Of a DNA stretch of 64,000 nt, positions 21,732-33,364 are shown in pieces (positions within the stretch are counted from its first letter, which is position 1; each line of letters opens with the position of its first letter). The notes beneath the pieces are model-generated. The model saw nothing but the letters and a program-made list of their open reading frames with translations. It searched no databases and was not told the DNA's origin. Source of the DNA: Kondoa malvinella (Eukaryota > Basidiomycota > Agaricostilbomycetes > Agaricostilbales > Kondoaceae); the NCBI GenBank assembly GCA_039545315.1, contig BCIM01000005.1:808609-872608 (forward strand). The letters run 5' to 3'. Position numbers and translations under genes: made by a program.

Positions 21732-23359
21732 TCAGAACTTTCTTCGGGCGAATTTGTGAACGCTCGCTACACGCTTGACCATCTGTCGCTCTCTTCGAGC
21801 CATAGGTGCGGTCTGGGTTTCGTTCTGAGGGTAAGAAGGTAGAACATTGTAGTCGATAGTGCGCTTCTTCTTTAGGCCAGCTGATTGGAATGCACCCCAA
21901 GCGCCCTCGTCTGTCCAGATCTGAAAGAGTAAGATCAGCTCTGGATCTCTGGCAACAGAAAGAAGACAAGCTCACCTCAAAGTCATTGGCGCTCTTTCCA
22001 GGCTTGACAATTTGCCAGACCATGTTGGAAATGCCAGCATCCCGCATGCCATTGACGAAAGCTTTGATGACGTTGGCCTTGTTGCTACCACTTGCACCCC
22101 ATTCCTGGAATTCCACTCTTTTCCCCACATCTCGTCCGCGAGAAATACCAGCTTTCAGCGCGTTGATGGAAGAGTAGGAATCAGTGCCATAGTCGTGGAC
22201 GGAAACAATATCGATGGCGTCGCAATTGTAGGCCCAGTCTGCCATGGATGTTTGAAGAGTGATGCCGCCTCCGGTACCAACGAGAATGGGAGTGTTGGAA
22301 GGTAGGTTCTCGCGTATGCGTCCAGCGCGGTGGCAAGTCCATAGATCGTCTACCAAGTCCATGTGTCCCTAATGTAATGATTAGCTCATGTCTATGCAAA
22401 CAGGTAGATCAAGCTTACCATTGGCTCGTTCTGAGGTTCCAGAGAGTAAATAACTTCATCCAGTTCAGCCCACTTCTTGTTGCCCATAAGCGAGTTGCGG
22501 TGGTTGAGGATGTAGTCAATTCGCTTGTCGTAAGCGACTTTTGCATCGGTGTCGAGGTAGAAATTCGCAGCGTTGGCAATGCGTTGAGCGCCAGATCCGC
22601 CCTGAACAATGCCAAACTTGCGAGCATAGTCGTTGGTGTCCCAGAAACCGAGCGCGTAGCGATCACCGAGAGCAATGACGAGCTTCATTCCGCGAGATTG
22701 AACGTCGACCATGAGCTGATCGACCATCTTGAGCATGGTGTCATCGTAAACGCCGACTTGAGGTTCCACTGTAAGGATTCATTAGCTATGAGTTAAGTGA
22801 GCGAAGAAGAGAACTCACCATCATTGACCTGAGGGTTGTCACTGCCCTTGTTGTTCTGCATAACAGCAGTCAAGAAGATGCGAACAGTCTTCATGCCAAC
22901 ACTTTGCATAGCGTCGAGGATCGCATAACGGTCACCGTCGCGAATTGTGTGCAGATAGTAGCTGTTGGCGCCGATAAAGTAGTTGTCCAAATCAACTGCA
23001 GGGCGAGCAGCGGGTGAAGCAGAAGGCTGAGCAGAGGAGGAAAAGGATTCGACTGCAGAGCTGCTGGAGAAGACCATAGTAGATGTCCTAGGGCGAGGAC
23101 CGCGCGTTCTAGTTGAGGAGGCAGATGAGACCTGTTCAGTCGTTGTTGGCAGAGAGTCTTCAGCCTGTGTAGTGGTAGGAGTGATTTCCTGAGTGGTGCT
23201 TGGCTCGGCAGAGACTAAAGTAGGTGTGTTGTATGTGGTGGATACTGATGCAATGACCGGCACTGGACCATTTCGGTTGTCGCGATCAGCGATCAGTGGT
23301 GATGCTGAAGTTGCACCGAAAAGCAGGGCGGAAGCGACCAGCGCGAATGAAAGCTTCAT
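21732..23359 (-). CDS. Secreted glycoside hydrolase, GH5-like
   Basis: Exons 22819-23359, 22419-22768, 21976-22368, 21732-21920 (490 aa). A signal peptide (MKLSFALVASALLFGATSAS) and a Ser/Thr-rich region of about 100 aa, probably O-glycosylated, precede a TIM-barrel domain beginning VDLDNYFIGANSYYLHTIRD. SLEPQNEP carries the likely acid/base (about E295) and VEFQEWGASG the likely nucleophile (E386, or E383). Fold and motifs suggest a GH5 enzyme, possibly a mannan-type endoglycosidase, acting outside the cell. Subfamily and substrate cannot be fixed by eye. Confidence 0.75.
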
Positions 23360-24127
23360 GTTTAATATGAGTGTTTGGTGTTTGCTGTTATTTGATATAG
23401 CAGCGGCACAGCCGAGTACTTGAAAGCTTTGAGAGGTGATGAAGAGACCAGCTCTTTGAACGATTTTGCGGTTGAGCGAGAGAGACTGAACGAGAAAGAA
23501 AGACGAGAAATGGCAAAGCCAGTAGAAGTATCCAGTACTTAATGAGACATGACGACAGCAATCAAGGGGAAAGAGAGAAGGCAGGAGCTTTGCCATTTCG
23601 TCAAAAAGATGGCTTGCAGCATGAAACTTCCAGGTCAAGGGAGATGGCGTGCGTGGTATGCAGCGTCGCGCAGCTGAGCATGCAGTGTGAGATGGCTGAA
23701 TGCATGCCAGACAGAGAGCGGTCGTGCATGCCAAAGCACGCGAAACGTCAAGTCAAGTTGAAGTGATGCGGATCTCGCGCTACTGTGGAAGCAATAGTAG
23801 GAGAAATGCACTTGAAATTACGCTATTACAATAACATTGGGTGTGCTCGATATTGGCAGCTTCGCTCTCAGGAAGACTATGCCTGCCTTGCCTGCCTAAT
23901 CCCCTGTGTGGCTTACCAGCGGGTGTCAACGTGACCAGACATAATCTGTGACGGCCCGCATGACGGTTTGTGGTGAGGGACGGGCTGTACACACTAGTTA
24001 TCAGCGTCCAAAACACCTGTACATTCATAGACTCACACATCGCCCAGATAGTGATGTTCACTGGCAGGCAGGTCCAAGTCAGACACTTGATAGTGATGTA
24101 TGGCCTAGCATGTCGTTTGAAGAGGCA
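23360..24127. other. Intergenic, GH5 promoter and 3' flank of next gene
   Basis: About 770 bp; no gene recognised. The open frames on both strands lack coding character. Confidence 0.5.
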
Positions 24128-24983
24128 TTATCGAGTCGCTGCCAAAATCGAGTTGATAGTCGCCGAAAACTCTTCCATCAAAGCTTGTTCGTCCTGAGCT
24201 GGCAGTTCCTTCTTGTTTGTAGACTGATGATGTGCCGAATGACCGCCTCTTGCGCCTCTTCCCCTTCCTCGACCTTGATCACGCCCACCTCGCTGAGATC
24301 CACGAGAGTGTGACCCTCGCGAAGAGAGCTTTCGAACATGAGGCTCCACTTCACTCATGCCGAGCAGCTTGAGCAATCTTTGTTCGGGTGTCTCTGAGCT
24401 TGTTGAAGCAAAGATGGACTTGAGAAGAGTGCAAAGTTCCGGTTTGCTGGCCATTAAAGCTCTCAGCTCTGGCGAGGTAGCTGTCACAGCAAGCGTTCGC
24501 ATGTGTGCGGTGGTTTGAAGCAGAAGAACCTACCTATCGCTTCATACTCGGGATTCCGCAAGGGCTTGACTTCGTGTTGGTTAAGAGGGTCATCCCAGAG
24601 CGCAGGATCTGGCTCGTTAGGCCACTGCAAATCCCTCAGCCGCTTCAGTGGTCTTGGCGTGGACAGACTGCCTTCGGCTGGAAAAGATATTGCGCCTGGC
24701 TTCAGCTTATAGCCCGACATTCGGCGAGTGAATATATGACCGACAAGTCTCTTTGTTCTGTACGACCTGCGACTCTACTGTCTCGACCGCTGTGCTGTTC
24801 TCGCTGTTGCCGCCTTCCTTGATGACCTTGTAACATTTGACTGAACAGCTAAGGTCGAAGAAAAGAGTCAAATTGCTGGCCTCGGTGCTTTTCAAGCTGG
24901 AATGTCGCGTACTAGAAGACGTTCTCTTTGCCTGGCAACTTGTACTTGGCTGCTTCGACACCGCAAGCTTGGCAATTTGGCAT
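24128..24983 (-). CDS. HIT-finger-like (ZNHIT3/Hit1-like) protein, 5' model uncertain
   Basis: Well-supported exons are 24128-24480 and 24534 to about 24714. The main part reads RPLKRLRDLQWPNEPDP, PLRNPEYEAIATSPELRALM and LLKSIFAS, resembling the C-terminal region of ZNHIT3/Hit1 proteins, followed by an RGG-type Arg/Gly-rich stretch. Upstream on the same strand are finger-like fragments, MPNCQACGVEAAKYK (from ATG 24983) and CSVKCYKVIKEGG, but I cannot join them with a normal intron, and the central CPxC pair and final His are missing. ZNHIT3/Hit1 acts in box C/D snoRNP assembly. The gene is probably real; the finger may be degenerate or misread. Confidence 0.45.
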
Positions 24984-25600
24984 ATTCGACGTTGCTGTAA
25001 CAGGAAAAAGGAGACTGGCTGCACCTTTGCCATTTTGCTTGAATTTCACGTCTACAACTGCTCTCTGTTTGTGCTCCTGCCTTACTATGACGGCTCCCGC
25101 AGTCGTTACTAATCATGTCCACTGGTCCAGCATCCCAGGCAACTGTCCGTGTCGATATGTTTACACGCATCGAATTTCTCCAGCCGTCTCATGCGCAAAT
25201 CACGTTGAACTCTACTTCTCTGGACTGGCCCTTATACCGCTGGCCACATGCTTCCATGCCTAGAACTTTCTTTGTTTCTGCTTGTTGTGCTTGCCCTGAG
25301 AGCGGGGCCATCTGTTAATCGATCTCCCGGTTCTTGGTGTCCATCTTTCAGTCCCGAGGCACGGGTCCCGAGACCGCCTTGGTACTGATTATAGAGCGGC
25401 TACATGTGCAGCACCGGCAAAAGTTCTGTTGCGAATATTCTCCTCCTCCCCTCTCTTTTTCCTCTAGACAAGCATTCCCCAGCTCTATTGAAAAGCGGGC
25501 CGCCCATTGTTGTCTGTGATCTGTCAGAGTCAGATACATTCCTAGCCCGCACCAAAACACCTCTCTTTCCCTTTCATCAGTCACTCTCTTCCCTAAAAAC
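24984..25600. promoter_or_regulatory. Divergent upstream region of HIT-like and aquaporin genes
   Basis: About 620 bp between divergent genes. Pyrimidine-rich tracts at about 25438-25462 and 25560-25592, just before the aquaporin ATG, are typical of fungal core promoters. No coding signal seen. Confidence 0.5.
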
Positions 25601-27600
25601 ATGTCTGCCAACGACTACCCCATCCCTGCTCCGGCAATCAACACCTATGGCCAGTCACAAGGTCAGCACGAACACCACCACCAGCATGACAACCACCTCT
25701 CACCAGCCACTACCCGCGCTGACAATGTTCAAGCTGTCGACTATGGCTCCAGCCACCCAGTCGGTATGGCTCACGCCTATCCAACAGGCGACCCGATCGG
25801 CGGCTCTCACCCACCCTTGAGCGCTGCTCATCATCCCTTTGGCCCTGCGGACCCGCTCGAAAGTTACTACTCGGGCGCTCGACGATCCAAGCAGAAGCAA
25901 GTCACTGGTCTGGCCAGAGTAAGCTCTAATCTGGCCGGTTGTGATCAATCAGCTCACAAACGTATTCATAGGCCATGCCCACTTACGAGGAAATGCAGTT
26001 GAAAAAAGCTGCCGAGAAGAGAAGGAAGGAGGGCCACGATGTCGAGGGCTACTCTTCCAAGCGCTACTACACTGGCTCTGATGCTCACCTCGACTCCATC
26101 AGCGATCCCAACTTGCGAGTCGTCCTGGCCGAAATTCTCAACGCTTTGCACCACCACAATGGCGGAGCAACCGGTACAATGACTCCCTTCACCATGTCTC
26201 CTCCCATGTCCAGAATCCCCACCCGCACCGGTGGAGCCAACGCTCCTCTTTCGCGCATTCCCACTGTCCACACTGTCGCCGAAGCTGAAGAAATTCTTGC
26301 GCCTGAGGATGACGACTCACCCAACCCGATCAAGCGCTTCACCAACAAGATCCGTGAGCCTGTTGCGTACGTTGCTCATCTTCGCAATCATATTCCTTGC
26401 TGACTTTTTTGATGCAGCGAATTTTTCGGAACGTACGTCGCCGATATCGTTCTTAATATGCCCTGCTAACGCCTGCATGGCTGCTAGCTTGTTACTTTTA
26501 ATGTTCGGGAATGGTGTCAACCAGCAGTTCTTCCTGTCTTCCAACCCTGATGTGTCTGGTCTTCTTCGTGGTACCTACCTTTCGGTTTCTTTCTGCTGGG
26601 GTATTGGTGTTATGGTCGGTGTATACGTTGCTGGTGGTATCTCTGGTGCTCATCTGAACCCTGCTGTCGTATGTGCATCCCCCTCGATCGAGATCGCTCC
26701 TTGACTGGCATTCACCTGCAGACTCTGTCACTCGCTGTCTTCCGAAAGTTCCCAAAGAGGAAGATCCTTCCTTACATCCTAGCTCAAGTCCTCGGTGCTA
26801 TGACTGGTGCTGCCATGGTGTACCTGTGAGTGTTTTTGCCTTTCCACAAATTCGATGATAGTTGACCAAAATATTCAGTATCTACAACCGCGCTATCTCG
26901 ATCTACGAAGGCGGCAACGACATCAGAACCGTCACAGACGCCACTTCAACTGCTGGTCTTTTCACAACCTTCCCTCTAGCGTACATGGGTGTTGCCAACT
27001 CTGTTTGTCTTTTTTCTCCGTTTTGAAGCAAATCTGACGGGGTTTCTTCAGTTCTTCAACGAATTCCTCGACACTGCCATCCTCATCATGGTCATCTTCG
27101 CTATCGGTGACTCGAACAACACTCCTCCTCCTGATGGCATGGCACCCATTGTCCTGCTTTTCCTCATTCTCGGTATCGGTGCTGCACTCGGCTCTCAAAC
27201 CGCATATGCCATCAATCCTGCTCGTGATTTGGGCCCTCGTCTCATGCTTTGGTGCGCCGGCTACGGCACTGAACTCTGGACTGCTTACAATGCCTACTTC
27301 ATTTGGTAAGTCCGTCAATTACACGACATCACAACGCTTATATGTTCTGGTATCAGGTGCCCGATAGCTGCTCCCCTCTGTGGTGGTCTCGTCGGTGGTT
27401 TCCTATACGATCTCTTCCTCTACAAGGGGTAAGTTTGACTCTTTGGACTAGAGCCTCAAAGCTGATAAATTCCTCGCAGTCTCGAATCTCCACTCAATGC
27501 CAGATGGGGAAAGAACTCCAAGACTCACCACGAAGAGACTGGTATGGCTCCGGTCAGCAACGTCGACTCGAACGAAAAGTCGACCAAGGACCACGTATAG
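25601..27600 (+). CDS. Aquaglyceroporin-like major intrinsic protein
   Basis: Nine exons: 25601-25918, 25972-26366, 26418-26432, 26488-26668, 26722-26825, 26879-27002, 27052-27305, 27357-27428, 27480-27600 (527 aa). A long His/Ser-rich cytoplasmic N-terminus (about 235 aa) leads into six membrane helices with both pore motifs, GAHLNPAV and AINPARDLGPR. The aspartate after NPAR (NPARD) is typical of glycerol-conducting members, so water/glycerol transport at the plasma membrane is likely. Exon 3 is a 15-nt microexon that completes the conserved AEFFGT at the start of helix 1. The tail is short and charged. The long N-terminus resembles the Fps1/Yfl054 groups and may be a regulatory domain. Confidence 0.9.
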
Positions 27601-28024
27601 ATTGCTTCTCTTTGTCAGTGGGAATATCAGAATGGGTGAATTGTGTCGGAAGTTTGGGCGTTCTGTTCAGGATATTTGTCTCTCACATTGTTGCGTTGGC
27701 TTGTCGCACTCATTTTGCAATAATCACTTTACACTGTTGACGATCATTCCCACTCTGACTCACTCTCATCCGATATTACATGTCACCAGCGGATCGTATT
27801 GAGCAGGATTGCGGAAAGATGGCGGAGAGATTGAGTATCCGAGGAAAGCAGGATGCAGCAAAACGCGTCAAGAGTACTGTTAGGAATCATGTGCATTGTT
27901 TGTCAAGGGTACAATTAGTCAGTAATGTACAAGTCTAGTGCGGTGAGATTATAGTAGTAAAAGTGATACGGGTGCTGGCTTCGCTTCTTCATATTGTTGC
28001 GTTCAGAAATCAACCCATGTTCGA
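27601..28024. other. Intergenic between aquaporin and rhodopsin (convergent)
   Basis: About 420 bp containing both 3' flanks; nothing further recognised. Confidence 0.5.
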
Positions 28025-29602
28025 TTAGACATTGGCGACTGGGCGCATGCTCTCAGGACGAGGGTCAGGGTGGTGAGCTGTTCGGTGTCCATTCTAAAGT
28101 ACGGGTGAGTAAGAAAGACGCCAGAACAGAAGAACGGAGACTTACAGAGTGAGAGTGGTTGTTTCCGTGCGATCCATCGCTGTGTCCGTTGGCTGCTCCA
28201 TTGGCATGTCCGTTGCTGTGCTCGTTGTTGTGGAAAGTCTTTTCGTGCGAGGCAAAGTTCTCAATGGCACCAGTGGAGAAGTGACCGGATTGAAGTTGGA
28301 ACTGGAACAAGATGTAAGCGCTTGAAGAGTATACGGAGGTCAGCCAACTTACTCGCTCGTATTCGATGTTGCGGATGGACCAAAGATGGAAGAAAAGGAA
28401 ACCGGGCTTAGCGAGGATATCGAGGGCACCGTAGAAGGCTGCCTCGGAATCAGGTGGGATGACATTGCCTCCCTCTGTAGGATAATCAGTACATGATCAA
28501 GTGGCAGCAAGCGATTCACGAACCACAAAGACCCCAAGCAACAGGGTACAAGAACCATAGAACACCAAGGATCAAAGCAGAGCTGGTGTAGGTCTTGACT
28601 ACGTCTGGGCCAAGAGCTCTGGCAGCCTTGCGAGCAGGACCAACGAGAACCCAGAATACGAAGACTATAGCAGCCGGTAATGAGCAAGTCGAAATTTATA
28701 GTGAAAATTCTGCACTTACACATGGCAGCGCATCCGAAGGCAAAGAAGCCCCACTTGTAGCGGGAGGTGACAAGAGCGCCAATGAGACCAGTCTCGACTG
28801 CAAGAAGAGATAAGCGAAAAGTGCAACCGACAATGAGAAGGACAACGTACTCATGACAATGTCGGCAAAGATGGTGAAGAAGATGTATGACAGAGGGAGA
28901 CCGGTAGTGAGAAGGAGCTCCATGAGAAGAAGAGGAGTCGTGATGGTCTGTGAAGAAGTGTGAGTATGATGAAATATAGTGATCAGAAACAGACTGACCC
29001 AGTCAATGTATCTGGCATAGTAGATGGCCCTGTAGACTTGATCTGCTGGGCCGTCGTACAGATGCGCAAAGCCAGTGTGGGGGAATTCGGCCTTTACAAG
29101 AAAACATCTCAGCTCAGGTGTTAAACGAAAATAGTTCAAGACATACGAGGATCGGCGTCTTACCAAGATTCGATGCCATGGTGAAGTATGCAATAGACGC
29201 AGTCGCAAGGATAGCCATACCTGGCGTAACTGTCAGCGTTCCGCTAAATTAAGACAGGATCGACATACCGAAGAATCCGAATGCTCTTTTGCCAAGAGGA
29301 CGTGTAAATGTCAAGACGGTGCAGACCAAGAGCGAGGCCATCATCTGATCAATGATCAGAACAAAATCAGCATCAAAAGTTGATAAGGTGAAGTCCGCAT
29401 ACGACCGAGAATGCAGCCCATAGCCAATTTGAACCGTGTGTCGTAATGTCGATCGGGTATCTGTCGTTATATCAATCAGTAACAAGTCCCTTCGGAGTCC
29501 GAGAATGCATACGATGGTGGGTTGACTTGGAGAGCATCGTCTGCGTCGATCGATGTCAGATTAAGCAAGAGGATACATGTCCGAACACTGACTGATGGGC
29601 AT
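28025..29602 (-). CDS. Microbial (type I) rhodopsin
   Basis: Twelve exons: 29593-29602, 29513-29540, 29403-29460, 29269-29344, 29147-29220, 28999-29091, 28851-28947, 28720-28797, 28524-28664, 28353-28474, 28146-28301, 28025-28093 (333 aa). Seven-helix retinal protein of the plasma membrane. Helix C reads RYIDWTITTPLLLMELLL: D112, T116 and E123 match bacteriorhodopsin D85, T89 and D96, a proton-pump-type triad with Glu as donor, as in Neurospora NOP-1. The retinal lysine is K241 in DILAKPGF, with D237 one turn before. A His/Asn/Gly-rich tail of about 60 aa follows the last helix. Light-driven proton transport is likely but not proven; sensory use is possible. Confidence 0.92.
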
Positions 29603-30402
29603 GGTCGGTAGAAGGTAGCGGTTTGCGAAGAAGAGAGGAAAAGAGAGAAATTTTATGCGAAGCGGTTTGTGATATCATAAGCCGTCTATAGATAGCTCGG
29701 TTCTAAATTTTGATCGCGGGAGCGGATCACAAAAACAACATCCGACCAAACAAGCATCGACCAGTCGGACATAGGATCCATTCGAGCAGCTACCGCCAGA
29801 CTGCAAAGACCTTAGGGCAAATATACATCAGAAAACGTCGTAGAAAGCAGCGAATCGCTTGAAGGACGGTGGAGAACATGATGTAAGGTGCCTATCCAAC
29901 GGCCGAAATAAAAGTCTAAACGCCATAAGCGGAGGAATGAGAAATCAGGAAATCAGACTCGGACATGGCACACAGCAGCTGCTGCTAATAGGAACGCAGC
30001 TGAATCCGCAAACGGAGAATCCGGATACAAATGCATGATGTGACGCTGATCTTGAGTCGCTTAGAAGATCATCTCAGCGCAAAGGTGGAGCAATTCTGCG
30101 GCTTTGCGGACGCCTTCGCGCGTGCTGATTCCGAGCTCGGCACGCATAATAGCAGAATCAAGCGCTGTGCACTACTGAGACAATCTGAGCTCTTGACAGG
30201 CTGTATTGAATGCAGGCGTTTTGACAATGCATGAAAGGACGATCCGATGTGAGGATATCTTATGTTATCGCGTGCTTTAGAGACTGCAGCAAGTCCTGCT
30301 AGCCAGTCAGAGCGCTTCAAGGCACACCAAACGCGATGATGCGTCGGAGAAAAGATTTTTCAAATTTTCACGCAAGACAGACGTCCAAAGTGATTCGCAA
30401 GG
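29603..30402. promoter_or_regulatory. Divergent upstream region of rhodopsin and NOC3
   Basis: About 800 bp between divergent starts. No gene is supported; open frames there are short and unconvincing. It holds the rhodopsin promoter next to 29603. Confidence 0.5.
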
Positions 30403-33316
30403 ATGCCAGCGCCAAAGGGCAAGCAGATGAAAGGCGCAAAGGGCACAAGACCCAAAGGCAAAGCCAACAATGATAGCAAAAAGCGCAAACGCGGTGGAGG
30501 AAAAGACGAAGCTGTCAAGAAACCTCGCGGTCCACCAGCGCACATTCCCTTGGCTGAGGCAGACCCAGAGAGCGAAGTAGAACAAGACCCGGGTAATGCG
30601 TTGGACGAGAATGAAGTCGACATGGCTACTGCAGCACAATTTGCAGGCGGTCTTGATGTGAAGCAAATCACAAAGTGAGCACTGCCAGAGCCTTCAGGTA
30701 AGGACGTGCTCATTGGGGCATGTCACAGATCTCGTAAAGCTCTCAAGAAGGAACATCGCAAGTCGAAACCCAAGGATGGTTCGATGCCTTCAAAAACTGC
30801 TCTCATGCATAAAGCCATGCCAAAAGGCGAAGCTATACCTCAAGAAAATGCTACTGCTGAAGGTGTCCTAGTCAAAGATCTAGAAGAGGATGATTTCGCT
30901 TTCGGTTCAGGCGATAGCGACGATGACGGACTAAGTGTCATGTCGGGCATGAGCGAAGATTCTCTCGACTATGGCTCGGAAGACTCGCTAGGGTCAGATA
31001 GTCTAGACGAAGAGGATGAAGAAGGTCTTTTCTCCACAGATAGTCAAGATGCTGCAGCGGAAAACGGCATTGCATCGTCAGAAAACGAATCAGACATGGA
31101 ACGAGCCTACGAAGGCAAACGCAAGCGAAGGAATTCAGCCTCATTATCACCTGATCTCACTAAAGCTGCATCAAAACTACCTTTTAAACAAGCAGATGGT
31201 ACTTGGGCAACAGGCGAAGATCCAGTCGAAGCCAATTCTCGCGTTACCTTTGATGCGGATTCAGCCCCATCTTCAGAAGCCGAAGAAGCGCACGTCGAGC
31301 CTGCTCCAAAGTCAAACCCGCTTGGCCCTAGATTCGGTCGCATGGGCATTAGACAGATCCTCGAACTACCGTCAAAATCAGATCGAACCTCTGCAGCAAG
31401 GCATGAAATCGCAGCATTAGCAAGAGACATTATGGCTGACCCTGAAAACGGTCTAAACTTGCTCAAGCGATTATGCGCTTTCTGTCTGCATCGCTTCTCC
31501 GATGCTGCAGCAGCTGGAAAGAGCAAAAAGGGAAAGGACAAGGAAGAGGACAAGGGTGTGCTTGTGGACGTTAGCATCAGAGCTTTGGCTATGTTGAGCT
31601 TGTTGGCCGTGTTTCTGGATATCGTCCCGTGAGCATACTACCGCTTCTTTTCTGACCCAGTATTGACCAATCAATGCAGGACATATCGTATTCGTGAATT
31701 GACGACAGCAGAAAGGGATGTAAGAGTCTCGCAAGTAGTTGCAAGGCAGCGAGAGTGGGAAGAAGGTCTGGTCGTGACGTACAAGCGCTATGTCGACATC
31801 TGCTGTCGTGAAGTGGACAGTAAGTCTCACCTTCGTCGCGCACCCTGGAATAGGCTTATATTCTTGCAGGCAAATCTGCGTTAATCCCTGTCGCCCTGAA
31901 GTGTCTTTGCGAGCTGCTAGCGCAGAAGAGCCAGTTCAACTTCTCCTCTGACATCATGGACATGATCTGCAAGCATGTTGGTCGACCTGAATGGGACGAG
32001 GTATGCAGTGTCCTCTACGCAGTCAACCATCTCATTGACCTTCGGCTCATAGTCTTCCGTCACTTGCCTGGACGCAATCATTGGCGTGTTCGAGAACGAT
32101 CACATCGGCAGCGATGCATTGCATCTCACCAGACAGCTATCAAAGACCATCAAATCTCGCTCTTTCCGCGTTCACCCTTCTCTACTTTCTTGCTTTTTGC
32201 ATCTTCGGCTCAAGACCAGCTTGGGTGGTGTGCGAGCTAGTGGAGAGCGTGTGGATAAGCCAGACAACCGGAAAAAGTTTGGCAAAAAGGATCCAAGAAA
32301 AGGTCAAGCCAACCCTGCGCACATTAGCAAGAAGGCAAAGAAGGCGTTGAAGGAGAAACAAGAGGTCGAGAAGGAGTATGCTGAGGCGGAGATGGAGGTT
32401 TCGAAAGAAGCCAGGCATCATGATGTAAGCATTGCATCCATAACAAGCTCACAGCAGCTGAACGGTCTGGCAGCAAACGGAAACGCTCAAAATCATCTTT
32501 GCCCTTTACTTCCGAGTCATCAAGCTGAACCAGAATTCTGATCTTTTGGCGCCTGCTCTGGAAGGATTGGCTCGATACGCGCATCTGATCAACGTAGACT
32601 TTTTCAAAGATGTCCTCGACAACTTGAGAAGATTGATGCAAGGTCAAGAAGGCGGCGAAAATCAGATTCAGATCACCGTGCGAGAGCAGCTGTTATGTAT
32701 ATCAACGGCCTTTGAGTTACTATCTGGCCAAGGTGAATACGCTTGTTTGCCCAAGATCCCGAGCTGATGTCTTTACATAGGCGAGGCACTAAACATTGAT
32801 CTGGCCGACTTTATGATTTCGCTCTACTCGCTTCTCATTACCTTATCTGTATCACCGTCGTTCGAAGAAGAGCCTCAAAAGGTAGATATAGTGACGGAGG
32901 AGGGCGAAGACAAGCCGAAATCGAAAAGGACGAAAGCGCTAGCAAGCGAGTCCGAGCTGCTCTTCCGTACTCTCAACACTGTCTTTGTCACTTCGAGAAC
33001 TCCGAATCCACCTTCTCGCATTGCAGCATTCGCCAAGCGGATATTGACCTGCGCAATGCAATGGCCACCCACATCCAGTCTCAAAGCGATCGACCTGGTC
33101 CGGAAGATGCTGGTCAAAGAAGCATCTCTGCACAGCATGCTCGTGACAGAGGACAAAGCAGCAGAAGGTATCTACAAAGGCGAAGTAAATGACCCAGCTT
33201 TATGTCATCCGGAAGCGACAGTCTTCTGGGAGCTATCAGCACTGGAGAGGGAGCATTTCGACTTGCGTGTGATCCAGGCAGCCGAAGCACTTGCTTTGAC
33301 TACAGAAGATCAATGA
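30403..33316 (+). CDS. NOC3: Nucleolar complex-associated protein 3 (Noc3)
   Basis: Exons 30403-30674, 30729-31628, 31680-31819, 31870-32000, 32053-32424, 32474-32732, 32781-33316 (869 aa). Noc3 works with Noc2 in transport and maturation of pre-60S ribosomes and has been linked to replication initiation. A basic N-terminus and long acidic region (about 150-260) precede the NOC3/CBF-type helical part: IRQILELPSKS, VDVSIRALAMLSLLAVFLDI, PTYRIRELT, then LGGVRASGERVDKPDNRKKF. The C-terminal half contains FEEEPQKVD and ILTCAMQWPP. Length and order are normal for the family. Confidence 0.9.
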
Positions 33317-33364
33317 TACAATGCATGTCGTACACATCTCGTACATCTACATAGTGTACATGTT

